This document shows, piece by piece, positions 41,851 through 54,359 of a stretch of DNA of 64,000 nt. The notes under the pieces were generated by a model that saw nothing but the letters and a program-made list of their open reading frames with translations, made no database searches and had not been told where the DNA came from. Positions within the stretch are counted from its first letter, which is position 1. The number at the start of each line of letters is the position of its first letter. This DNA is from Limnanthes douglasii subsp. nivea (Eukaryota; Streptophyta; Magnoliopsida; Brassicales; Limnanthaceae): contig JAUPFV010000004.1 in the NCBI GenBank assembly GCA_036936605.1, positions 122,314,852 to 122,378,851 on the forward strand. Reading direction: 5' to 3'. The translations under genes and the position numbers were made by a program.

Positions 41851-44800
41851 ATATAGTAGATATAATTCGCTATTGTGAAACGTAAATATAATATTATATA
41901 CCATAGAAATGGTTATGTATGTGGAATTCCCCATAAACCGATGATTTTCAAGGTTATTCATCAATGTAATCGCGCAATATCTTTAGGATTTTTCCGCATC
42001 ATGACGACTTCTATAAAATGTGAAAACGATTAATCAATATATTGTGAAACATATTGTTTATAGTTTTGTTGGTTTATGCTTGTAAATTACACAATGTTTT
42101 GCAAACCAAAAATAATGTATTTGTGACTTATGATTAATATATGAGTTACAAAACCTAGGTAAATAATTTTTGTAAGCATATTGATACTCGTTTCACAACC
42201 CAATGTTTAATGTTTACGAAATATACCTAACAAATGTCATTAAAAACCTTGCATTATACGTTATGTGACGCATTAGCACTATGTTCCCAACATATCTATA
42301 ACAAATTTGGCAATATACTCGCAATAAACATCATATTTTTTTCATAGTTATCTGAATTTACAGATGAAAAATATCGATAAAAAATTAGATAAAATTAATT
42401 GCATGTCTTCTACAACCATTTTCATGGGAGTTTCCACAAGATTTTTGGTCGCTATAGATATTTTATTTCGTCTGTTTCGGTATTATATTATATTTTTTGA
42501 ATAAAAAATTTAAAAATAATAAGATCAATTTAGAAAAAAATTGGGTTAGCTTTTGAGTTTAGAACTAAGTAGTTTCCTAATATTGTTATAATGAGTCTTA
42601 AAAGTGTATGAGTTTTAAAGTATTGAGTTTTTATGTTCCGTAGCTATGTTTAGTCAATAGTGACAATTGTTTTAAAATACTAAAGATGATATTTTTAATG
42701 TTTTTCATTCAATAACAATTTTATAAATAATAAAAAACGTGTCTTATAACCACAGAAAATAAAAGTTAAATTTTTATATCGATACCTTATAAATATTTAA
42801 TTTTTATATTTAGATTATACAGGAGAGGTTAAGTTTTTATTGTATACAATATTTGGACAATTTTAATAGAGGGTGAAACTTTTATTGTATCTACATAATG
42901 TTTTAGTAAATTTTGATATTCTATGATAATTTTACATAATTTTATAATTTATATTCTTTTTAAATTTAGTAATACATATTAACCATGCAAAAATAAAATA
43001 AAATATATAGTTTAAACTTGTTGGTTATATAAAAAAATAGTTTTAAAAATAGTTTTATTATAATAATTTTATTTATTTTTATATGTTAGTTTTATAATAT
43101 GATGTATACAAGGTACCGCTAATAGATATTGTTAGTAGAGAAAAATTATAATCTCTCAAATTAATATTATATTACAAAATAAATGGTTAACAAAATTATG
43201 AATTTATATTTTCTGTTTATGAGTCATTATTTTTTTTAGGTTTGAGTCAAAGGTGTAACGGGTGGAAAATATTTATATTTGTGTAATTATTTTTGTGTTC
43301 GTATTGTGAGTTCTTATTACATGTTTACATTGTTGTATGTGTGTTTATATGTTTTTTTGCCGTTTTTGTTGGATTTTTATATAGTATGTGATTTGTACGA
43401 TAATTTTTTAAAACTAATTTTGCATGTATTCTGGTTTGACACATAAATTGAAATGATCTAACGTTTAACGTCAATATGTAGATTTAATAGAAGTGGGATG
43501 TTTGGTGCAACATTTAGAGTATCATTCATCTAACGTAAGATACAATTAAAGTTAAGGGAAATTAGTCAACGTAAGATACAATTAAAGTTAAGGGAAATTA
43601 GTTTTAGGCGCTTTTAGACCAAAAATCATAGATATGGGCAGCTTAACAAGACTCATGCTCTTACTCCTATGTCAATTTTGATACAAAAGAATATTATATG
43701 AGATTAAAAAAATTAATAGTGTACGTTTAACAATAATATTGTGACCTCATTACGTTTTTAATCGACGTGCTACCAAACACATTATTTATCCCCCTAGTTT
43801 GATGTTTTTAACTGCATGTTGTCAATCAATGGATAATGCATGTGTCATAAACCAATATCAAATACAAATATTATATTGGTAATTAATATCTCATCCCATT
43901 ATATTTATTTTTAAATCAGAGTGAAATGCATGTCGACCGGTTAATGACCCACTTAGTGACGATACATATGATATTCAATTATAACATATTTGACAAATGA
44001 AACTTTTTATTTCTCAGGTTGATCTTTTTCATTTCTCTTATTCTAAAAAGTTGAGCTTGGATAAAAAAAAACTAAGGTACTATATTTTCATGTATCTCAA
44101 TACTCTAAATAGATAGTGATATATGTATTTTTTTTGTCAGACCCAATGCTTCTTCTATAAATACTTAGTTTGTGCATTTTAGACCTATTTTTTGAATCTT
44201 ATTTTTCTCTCTCCCATTTACTCGAACTTTATTATTTACTCATCCTCAATTTCTCAAGTGTCATCTCCAGTTTTCTTCAACACACCTTCGTCGTCATTCT
44301 CAAGGCCGATGTGTTTTATTTTTTGGTAAACTCTTCCTCTATTCATTTATTCTTTAGGTGCCAATTCATTCTATTTTTTTTTTAAAAGACATAGGTATTT
44401 GGGTTTTAAATCTAAGATAGGTCCAAGTTATTGTTGAATTCATACATCTAAGATTAGTCATCAACTATTTTATATATTATTTTACTTATATTAATTCATT
44501 TTTTATTACTCTTTTTTTCCAGTTCAACTAATACAAGACCAATATTCTCAATGCATGCCTAATTGTCTTTTTATTATCGTAATATGTATATTTGACACCG
44601 AGGAGTCATGTCCCTCTATAATGACATCTTAATATTTCATATTTTTTATCGACTGGTGTTTGCACTATATTACCCATAATGCACGTTTTAAAAATATGGC
44701 TTAGGTTTCGATTTATTAGAAAAAATATAACTTTAAATAGTCTTATGGTGACAACCATCATGTTGATCAAAGAGTATTTGTTTGCTTAATATGCATTTAT

Positions 44801-45879
44801 TTATCTGGAATCAAAAGCGACCATAGTTTGTGACTTCACAAGTGTATTTAACAAAGACCTCGATGGTTCGTCTTACTCCAAACTGCTAATTTATCATCCT
44901 ATATGAGTCATTATTATTCATTACTGTAGGTACATCGAGCGAATTTAAAAATCACATTAAGCATCAGGTTAAATTTATACAATTATTCCGGTAATCTGGC
45001 ATGGATGATGTTTGAGTCGACCAAAACTTCAAATATTCACAAATTGGCTTTACTTATGCAATAGTGAGGTTACATTGGAGGAACCTTCTTTTGTCTAAGG
45101 TGATACAATTGGCCTTTAAAATATATGTTGATGCCATTTTAAGGTCAAAACGTCTTTATAAAAACTACACAAGCAGGTTATCGGCCCCAAACACAATCTT
45201 CATGATACAATAACTATTTTTGTTAGTCATGAAGCTATCATCCAAGGATTTTCAAGAAATTGTCTAAACTCATACGGGAATAGGTCGATGCTCAAACAAA
45301 ATTTTAAAAAAACATTTCATGCGTAGGTAAATCCACAAAGAAAGCAAATGATAAGTACTTGGATCAGACCGAGAATTTTACCATGAGTGAAACAGTTTAG
45401 GCTTTGGAGATGCTGAATCATGGTAGAATATGATCCCTTAAGAAGCTTAAACATCACCAAACTAATAATATTTTTACCATGAATGAAGCAGTTATAGAAA
45501 ATATTTAAACTCTATATAATTTAAACGCCTAAATATGTTCTCCTCTAACGCGTCTCATATTTTCTCTCCAACTAATTTTTATTCACTCCTAGTATGTTTC
45601 AATAACTTCTCAACTCATTTCTCTATTATTCAACTCTCAGCTACGACCGTAAAAACCTTCGGTGAACCCCTAAACTCCCTTCTCTGGTAACAAATTGTAT
45701 TGACAAACATAATTCTTTCACTACGAATCACCCAAAATATAAATTTACCTCACCAATATATATAATTTTTTTTGCCACAAAGATAATAACAACCACGAGA
45801 TTCATAACTCAGTTTAAAAAAATTATATATATATATATATATATATTCACAATTTTTTTTATGTTGATAAGGTAAATAT
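41851..45879. other. AT-rich intergenic region with small duplications
   Basis: No gene recognised. A 35-bp sequence (AACGTAAGATACAATTAAAG onward) is duplicated in tandem at 43532-43566 and 43568-43602. A TATA-like motif with a pyrimidine-rich leader occurs near 44153-44300, but only a short hydrophobic frame of no known family follows. An (AT)n microsatellite lies at 45823-45846. Confidence 0.4.
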
Positions 45880-46640
45880 ATTATTGAGGGTATTCTTGGT
45901 AGCTGGTCAAGAAATATTCAATATTTTGTGGAAGGTAGTGAAGTAATAAAGTAACTTATTTATTGGTGTAGTTCATTATCTGTCCTCTCTCATTAATGAG
46001 GTCTCTTAGGGTATTTATAGTGTGTTTTGGGTCATGGGTTGGGTCATGGATTAAAACCTTAAAAGCTCATTAGTGTAAACACTGTTTTAGGAGACATACA
46101 ACTGAGTTAAAAGGTAAAAAATGTATTCTTTATTTTAGGCCTAAAATACCCTTTGAATTAGCCTGACATCTTTGAGAAGTCACTTCCAAAAATATTTGAC
46201 CCTATTATACAACCTTTTAGTGCTCTCAAACATTTTTTTGGATGACTAACAAAGATTTATTCGAATCAAATTAATCTAAAAATTCTGAATTGTTGTTGAA
46301 CTACCTGTCTCTTCACCTCCAGTTGTCACTACTCAAGTTATCGATTACGATGGTGTTTATCTTTACAGTTGCAACATTCCCCCAGAGCCTTCTACAACTT
46401 CTCAATTGTTTACTTCACATAAGAGCTCCTTAAGGCCATCACAATCTCAAAATACCACAAGTCACTTGACTCCTTCAACATTTAAACCTATGGGATCGGA
46501 TTCGGAGAATGTCCCCCCACTCAGGAGTGACTAGACAGTGAAAAGGAAAAGCTAAAGCTGTTATGTAACCGCTAATATTGATTTATTCTCCCTATCCACT
46601 AAACCCGAATAAATATCAATCAGATACATAAGATGATGCT
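45880..46640 (-). repeat. Putative 3' LTR of the Tat-lineage element
   Basis: On the minus strand CTATAAATAC (46020-46011) is a good TATA box, followed by a leader-like region (CCCTAAGAGACCTC). The position, directly beyond the antisense ORF, is where the 3' LTR should be. No second copy is present to confirm the boundaries. Confidence 0.35.
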
Positions 46641-48900
46641 AACACCCAGCCTATCAGACCATCAAGACCGGAACCGAAAGTAATGGAAGAAGTTATTAAA
46701 GATCTTAGTGAAGATTCTCCCATGGAGACATCTGATCAAACAGGGGAAACCTCAAAGCCCTTTATCGCAAGGTTTTGACAAGGAAGAAAATTCAGGATAA
46801 AGGCGAAGAAGAATCCGAAGAGCTCCCGATCTCGTTGACTGGACGTGTTTGTCCTAATTTTAAGAAAGTAAGTGTAAAATATCTTTTAGAACTGAATAGG
46901 ATATCTTACGTTTATTTTCATGATAAAGAATTGGATGTTTCGTACTAAGTGAGGATTCCCAAACGTGATTAGAGTTAGATTTCATAAGCCTGAAGAAACT
47001 TTGATGAGTTGTCGTCTTAATAAACTTTTAGTTTACACCGATGTGCTAAATTGGGGCCTTCGGTTTCCTCTAGATCCTGAAATCGTTAGGTATTTTCATT
47101 TAGTTTGGTTGTGTCCGAGTCAGGACAGTCCGAATACCTGGTTCACTTTAATCGTTTGTATCATAGTGTCCCGAATTTCCTAAAATTCAATGCTCATGGA
47201 ACAAATGGAAGCTATTGTTGGGTTGTGTTGCAATTCTAAGATTCAACGTGGGGAATGATTAAAAAATAGTAGACAATCTGTTAGAAGTGGACATGATATG
47301 AAAGACTCAATTTCTTTTCATTAGTGGACCACGAGAAAATGGTAAAAACATTTATTCCTTAAAATAAAATCCAAACCATCTTACCAGATTTTTGAAAAGC
47401 CCATGTAATCCTCTTCATATATGTATTTCTTATTTGTTCGATTATTTCATCAACAATTTTAATTTTTGTTTCTTTATAGTTATTCTAAACCTCTTTACAC
47501 CTCATCTGAAGGATACACAAGTCACTTTTAAGAAGTTGCATGACTGAGTATATTAAAAAATGGGATAATGGATTTCGTGAATGTTTTACGCCCGCCAACT
47601 TAACTCGCAACCATTTTTAGAGGACCAATCCCAAAAGAGAATTATCATGGGAGGAATTCACCACTCCTCTTCTATCTACCGCCATTTGATTGAGAGTTGA
47701 ATATATTGGTGGGAATCTATACCTTCCCACCAGGAAGAGAGCCCGTAATCATCGACCTAAAAAGATAAGAAGAAGAACGAAGAAACTTTGCAAGATGCGG
47801 TTGAAATAGCTACTGAAGGACAATCCTAAGAGATTAATGCATCATTGTTACATGCAGTTGCTTCCAGTATAGAGAGAGGTGATCTTCCTACAGATATACT
47901 TGAGTCTAAGAAAAAAACTAAAAAATAAGCAAGCAACACGATGATGAGAGAATAAGAAAGAAAAATAAAACCTTAACCAGTTCAAAGTTAATATTACATA
48001 TGAATACTAGTGTTCTCACCATTCCTGCACCGACCCTGCCTTTTTATTTCTAAATTTTGAGGGAAAGGCTACTGCTAGAGCTAACAGTCCAATGGGTGAG
48101 TTTACAGGGTTTGACTATGAAACATTTGGACAAGACATTCCCAAGTACTGCACCCAACATGATATATGATGGTATACCATTTAAAATTTCAAATGAAAAT
48201 GATATAGCTGGGTACTCAATAATGGGTTACGTGAAACCTGTTGTTGAACTGGAAAAGGAAGTCAAATCTCAAAGATGGACCATTTCTACTCTTCGAGAGG
48301 AGAACAAAAATTGCAAAGTTCCCTCGAAGAGGAAAATACTAAGGCCAACAAGGCATCCAGAGACGTTGATATACTAAAAAATAGGTCAAAACAACCAAAA
48401 ACAGAGTGGTCAAGGTACAAGAAGAACTTGAGAAACTGCGGGTATCCAGTTCCACCGAGATTACTTTATTGAAATCTCAACAGAAGACATATAAAGAAGC
48501 TATGGATCAGATCATGGGTGAAAACAATCTAGATTCTAAGAAAGAGTTAGAATAATAAATTAAGTCCCTAAAGGCCAAGTCTACACATAAAGTAGATGAT
48601 GCTGCTAAAGCATACACCAACACCATTATTGATAGATTAAATGAACGGGACGCCTCAATCAAGTAGGACATCGTCTTGGAATTTCATAAAAGGTTTTCAA
48701 AACTAACCTTTAGATCTTCATGGGGTGGGTTCCAAATAAATATATAACCCCGGACATATCTTTAGTAGATGAAATGAGTGCTTCTAATGAGTCGTCTAAC
48801 CAAAATTCTGATGAAATGATTCCAAAAAAAAGAACTTCGGATGAAAAAAAAGAAAAGCCCGAAAGGAAAAACTCAAAGGTTAACAATTTCAAATCTTAGA
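46641..48900 (+). pseudogene. Antisense ORF of Tat-lineage Gypsy element (Transposase_28-like)
   Basis: At 46965-47183 the plus strand encodes L-L-V-Y-T-D-V-L-N-W-G-L-R-F-P-L-D-P and C-P-S-Q-D-S-P-N-T-W-F, the pattern of the plant putative gypsy-type transposon domain (Pfam Transposase_28). Further on (48057-48890) come Lys/Glu-rich coiled-coil-like segments in several frames. Stops and frameshifts are many. It runs opposite to the neighbouring pol, as known for the antisense ORF placed between pol and the 3' LTR in Tat/Grande elements. Its function in live elements is unclear. Confidence 0.65.
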
Positions 48901-49129
48901 ATTTTGTATAAATCTTTATTAGGTAAGGCAATTTTATAATGTTGTATCGGATATTTGTGTAAGCCTTTGAAAACATCAAAGCACTTTTTGTTAGAAATCT
49001 TTGAACCATTCGAAGGATTTTGTTCTTTTTTATTTAATGAATTTTAATTTATTTTCTTATATCTCTTCCAACTTACTTCAAACTTCCAATTTATTTCGAA
49101 TACCATTACCCATAATAACAAATCATTCG

Positions 49130-49450
49130 AAGGCGGTCCATTCAAACGCATAAAAATATTTCAAACATGAGCCATTTTAAGGTAATCCATTCGAAGGCAT
49201 ACCAAATTTTAAACACAAGTCATTCGAAGGTAATCCATTAAAGGTATACAATATTTCAAACACAAGCCATTCGAAGGTAATCCGTTCGAAGGGATACACA
49301 ATTAAAAATACAAGCCATTCAAAGGTAATCCATTAGAAGACATACAAAATTTCAAACACAAGCCATTCGAAGGTAATCCATTCTAAGGCATACAAAATTG
49401 CAAGCGCATGAGATTGAAAGGTAATCCATTCAAAGACATACAAAATTACG
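49130..49450. repeat. Tandem repeat, about 50-bp unit, six to seven copies
   Basis: Units built on AAGCCATTCGAAGGTAATCC and CATTCGAAGGCATACAAAAT recur with 10-25 percent differences. They lie between the truncated integrase and the antisense ORF. Tandem repeats in this location are a known trait of Tat/Ogre-type elements. Confidence 0.75.
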
Positions 49451-49479
49451 AATATACTTGGAAATAATATTTTTGAAAG

Positions 49480-52400
49480 GCAAAAAGTGGTAGATTGATG
49501 ATACGGGCACCTCATTAAAACCTCAATGAGCGATAAGGGTAAAAAAAAAGTAGTAGCTTCTGCCCACTTTGAAACCTCATTATTTGTTGTAATACTCCTA
49601 GATATTCCAAACCTGCAACATATATTGGATAAAATAAAATTTATTACTGCTTTAAAAGTAGTTCCAGAGAGAGGGCACTACTTCCGATATAGTCTCCATA
49701 AGAATTTTTGGAGCATGAATTACATTCCCAAACCTTTGGCATTGATCATATCATTTAACCAATTCCTTAGGATTTGTCATGATAGAAGGCCAATAATATC
49801 CTACCAATAAAACCATTCTAGTTAAAGCTTTATAACCATAATGGGAAGAACCTCCTCTATCATATAATTCAGACATAATTACTTGGGGCTTATCGAATCA
49901 AAAGAAACATAAAAAAGGTTTGCTAAAATATTTCTTGTAAAAGACTTCTGCCAAAACCAAAATCCCATGCGCTTTAAACTTCAACTTCTTGGCTAAGCTT
50001 TTATCTTCAGGAAGAATACTTTTAGTGATGTAACTCTCCAACCCTGGTTTACTATGGTAGACATCTGGCAAATTTCTTCAGCTCTAACTTTTATTTAAAG
50101 AGTTGTTGTTGAATGACATTCTTGTATCAATATCAATGGGTAAGTTTCAAAATATGCAATAATGGCCAATGAATCAGCCATCGAATTTCCAGCCCTAGGT
50201 ACATGCTCATACTTTACATTCTTGAAGTAAATAGATGTTTCATTCACCAGTTGCAGATATTTTATTAACAGTTCCTTCTTTGTTTCAAACAATTCTTGAA
50301 CATGATGTATTAACAATTGTGAATCGCTTACCAATCACATTCTTTTTGCTCCACATATTTGAGCAAACCTTAGTCAAAATATTGTTTCTTCATATTCAAC
50401 TTCATTATTAGATACCTTGAAACCAAAGCGGATGGCTTGACACATTTAATCCCCAAGGGGGAAATTTTAAAAATTCCTACCCCACATCCCAACATGCTAG
50501 ATCCAACATCTATCTAAACCAACCGTTCTTTTTCTGGTTTAATGGTGAGGGTTTCCACATAAGGCTGATCTGAATAGAATTCAACTAAGAAATCTGCTAC
50601 AGCTTGTGCTTTTATTGTTGTTTGAGGGGAAAAATCAATATCATAATCCTCCAATTCGATACACCACTTCATCATTCAACCCGATATATCCGGCTTTGGC
50701 AGCATATTTTTCAATGGAAAAGAATTTTGAAACGTAATAGAGTGTGCTTCAAAATAAAGCCTCATTTTTTTGGATGCTATTATCAAGTCTAGAGCTAATT
50801 TTTCTAACTTTAGATATTTTTTTTGTATTTACAAAGTTTTACTAATGTAATACACCGGACGAGGGTAATTGTCAACCTTCCGATTTAATATTGCACTTAC
50901 AACATGATCTGAGAAAACCAAATATACGTAAAGTCTTTCTCCTTCGACTGGTTTAAAAAATGGGATAAGATAAATTCTTTATCACAGTTTGGAGACCAAT
51001 TAAATTCCTTTGAGTTTCTTAATACTTGAAAAAACTGTGCACATTTGTCTTATGATCTTGACACAAATCGATTCAAGGTTGCTAATCTTCTCGTTAACAC
51101 TTTGACTTCTTTTGTGATCTGAGGAGGGGGGATATATGGTTAATAATGCATCTAATTGTGCTAAATATGCTTGAATCTCTTTTTCATTGATGATATAACC
51201 TAATATATTTTCAGACCGCACACCAAAAGTACACGTCTCTGGATTCAACTTAAATTAATGGCTTTTAAGTTAGAGAAAGTTTCTTTCAGATCAGACAAAT
51301 GATCTTCATTCTTTACATTTTTACCATCATATCATCAATTTTGCTTATCTGGATAGCAAATGAATTGTTCACTAAATGTTGATAAGTAGCCCTAACATTG
51401 ATTAAACCAAAAGGCATCACCTTATAACAATGTATCCCCCGATCGGTAATAAAAGTAGTATGATCTTGATCCTTCAAATCTGGTTGTAACCAGCAAAAAC
51501 ATCCATGAAAGATAATATTTTTTTGCCAGAGGTGGAATTTACTAACTGGTCTATTCGAGGCACCAGGAATGGATCTTTAGGACAAGCCCTATTGAGATCG
51601 ATAAAATCAATACACATTCGTCATTGGCCATTTTTCTTCTTTACCATCATCGAGTTTGCTGTCTATAAAGGGTATTGAGATTTTCTTATATGACCTACTT
51701 TTGTTAAGTGATCCACTTCTTTACAAAGGGCTTCACATTTTTCTTTAGAAAATTCCATTCTTATTTGAATTACAAGGCCTACGTATGATTGTACTGATAA
51801 TTTGTGACATATAATACTAACTGGCACACCTATTACATCTTCAATGTACCAAGAAAACACATGTAAATACATAGACAAAAATATCAACACTTTTTCTTTT
51901 AACTTAGTGGTAACTTAGACCCAACCCTAAATTTTTTCCCATTGGACAATCTATGAATTTCCACCTCTTCAATGGGAATAACTACACCATGTGTCTCATT
52001 TGGATAATCTATATGGTTATAATTCGAAGAGAACGTTAGTACTTGTTATTCTTGTTTAACAACTATAGAGTCAAGATATTTTGAGGCAAGTGCAGTAACA
52101 TAGCACTCTCTTACTACTTTCGAACTACTCTGAACTACTTCGACTTGACCTCCAAAAACATACTTCAAGCATTGATGAACGGTTGATGCAACTTCATGCA
52201 TCCTTGAAAGCCAAGACCTGTAAAAAATAATATTATAAAGGGTCAGTCAATTTACCACCACAAACAGCACTCTTATAGTTTTCTTAAATGGCCCATTGCC
52301 AAAAATTGTCTCTCTTTCAAATTCTCCAACTACATTTGTATATTTTCTCGTAAATCCCACTATAGTTTGTTCTTGAATATTGAATAACAGTTGAGTTCTT

Positions 52401-53830
52401 CATTTGCTTGTAAGAGACAAAAATGATAAGTTAACTGAGCTACATGTATCGATCAGAATCCTTCGGATTTCTGTTCATTCAATAGATGCCCCTATTACCA
52501 CAGCATCTTCATGCGGCCGACTAATATTTCTCATATAATTTTCATCGAAAACTATAAATGGTGCAGGATCTTGATATAATTGAGTTGAGATTTTTCCAAT
52601 CAGTCGATCATTTAAATTGCATACCTGCCTCTTTCTAGAACAACTCAAAGGTGTTGTCATTGTATATCTCTTGAATATTATTAACGATTCGAAGAATTGA
52701 CATAACCTCGAAACCCTTCCACTGCTTTCACTTATCATGTTCACACGACCTCGGTCCGGATATGGTTCCAAATGTCATGAATCCACATCGAACTGCTCCA
52801 TAATTACCATATCGTGTTCTGCTTTAGGAGCTTCTATAGCTAGCCTTCGAATAGTGGGCAAAACAGTTTGCTTTCTTCCAGTGTTAGGCCCAGGTTTATT
52901 CGTTTTTTTGTGCTTTGACAAAAGTCGTCATCTTTTCATTTTCAATCAACATATGAATTTCTTGTTTCAAGGCTATACAATATTTTGTGTCATGTCCCGT
53001 ATCCTCATGATATCAACATATGATATCTTTTCATTATACAGTATTTCGGTTTTCTTTTCGGGTTTGGATAGGTAAAAGCCTTCAGAATTGTACATGTTCT
53101 TTGGCCATATCGTAAATTGTTACCATATTTTTACTTATTTAGGCAAAATAGCTAGATTGAACCCATTGATTTCCCATTGGTATGGATTGTTAAGATTGAT
53201 TCGACCTGGGTTTGCTAGAACCCTGAGTAGACTCTCGCATAAGATTATTGGAAGAAACCTGAGGCTGACCACCATTTTGTGGTTGTGATACGATTGTGAG
53301 AGGTTTACTTTATCGAGGTTGCCTAAACAATTTAGTTTCTTTTACAGTAATTTATTTTCCAACTTGGTTTAACAAACCACTCCAATTTTCTGCTTTCTTT
53401 CTAGTAACCGTGTCCACCAAATCTCTGGACAACAAAACCTTATCTTAGAGATAATATAGCCACCCGTTCGTAACAATCAGCCAAACCATTTTTGGTATTC
53501 ACAAATCGGCTAACATGTTCCTTTAAAATATCAGTAGCAAATTAGTGACAATAAATTACGGTCTCTCCATTTCTTATGAGCTTCTTGCTCTCCATAAATT
53601 GCCTTCAGAAAGCCTTCCAGAAGATATCAAAAATTTTAATGACCCCTTTGGGAGCCTATTGTATCATTTCTAAGTATTGTCGAAAGTTTGAGAAAAAACT
53701 CGACATGATAACTTATTATTATAGTGAAAACTCATCTTAATTTTTTTGAACCGCTCTAAATGATTATATGGATCTTTACTCCTATAGTATCAATTAAATT
53801 TTAAATAATAATTTAACTAGTTTAATACGC
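49480..53830 (-). pseudogene. Ty3/Gypsy Tat-type gag-pol remnant
   Basis: Minus-strand order: gag near 53830-53600 (F-S-Q-T-F ... Y-N-R-L-P-K-G-S). Protease near 52600-52440 (P-H-E-D-A-V-V-I-G, then I-D-T-C-S-S, where the usual Gly of DTGSS is Cys). RT at 51890-51000 (G-H-I-R-K-S-Q-Y-P, V-K-K-K-N-G, C-I-D-F-I-D-L-N, M-N-P-E-T-C-T-F-G-V). RNase H at about 50770-50095 (D-S-Q-L-L-I-H-H-V, E-H-V-P-R-A-G-N-S-M-A-D). Integrase zinc finger at about 49880-49640 (G-Y-Y-W-P-S-I, D-Q-C-Q-R-F-G-N-V). The integrase catalytic core is missing. Numerous stops make it inactive. Confidence 0.8.
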
Positions 53831-54359
53831 GGTTGCTTGCTCTAACCTTTCGAATTTGAGTTTCGATATTATCTATATTCGCTTAATTAAAATACACAGC
53901 AACCAGTTCAATTCGTTTTTATTTAGCTCTACAGCCTTCTATTCTAATAAAGAAAATTAAAAAAAAGAATTGTTAACACAACCCCGGTTGTCACTTGTGT
54001 CATCATTAAATATTAACAGATATTCAAAAGACAGAGTGGAGTCTCTTGGCTTTTTTTATAAGAAGAAAAGACAAGTAAATAAGACTCCTTCCTCTCTGTA
54101 AGAGACTTCTGTGTTTTTTTTTTAATCCCTTAAATCATCTTTTACAGATCCAATGAAATCCCAGAATTAATGCTTATTACTGTCATAATCCTCATCAACA
54201 ATTTTCTTTTAAATCCCTTAAGCGGATTTACTTAACATTAATTACTTGTTCTTTAGAATCTGGTCCCCAATCTTTCTTTCTTCCCACACACATTGAATCT
54301 TTTCTTTTTCTCCATTATCTCTCTGCTCCTGGGAAAATCAAGATTGTTTTCCCAAGAAT
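53831..54359 (+). promoter_or_regulatory. Promoter and 5' leader region of the TPR gene
   Basis: Between the Gypsy remnant and the ATG lies pyrimidine-rich leader-like DNA (54080-54110 and 54270-54330). A weak TATA-like TTTTTTATAAG occurs at about 54051-54061. The start context AAGAATATGGCC is acceptable. No intron in the leader can be proved. Confidence 0.35.

Noticed and set aside
44140..44390. TATA box with leader and a short hydrophobic frame, considered as a small membrane protein or Helitron-related gene
   Set aside because: The frame is low complexity (Leu, Phe, Ser) and I found no Rep, helicase or RPA motifs nearby.
49130..49450. 50-bp repeats considered as CRISPR-like or a regulatory array
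   Set aside because: The whole unit repeats, including the intervening sequence, and the location within a Tat-type retrotransposon explains it.
53088..53288. Plus-strand frames at 52737-53288, considered as genes
   Set aside because: They lie antisense to the protease and gag part of the Gypsy remnant, whose minus-strand motifs are clear.
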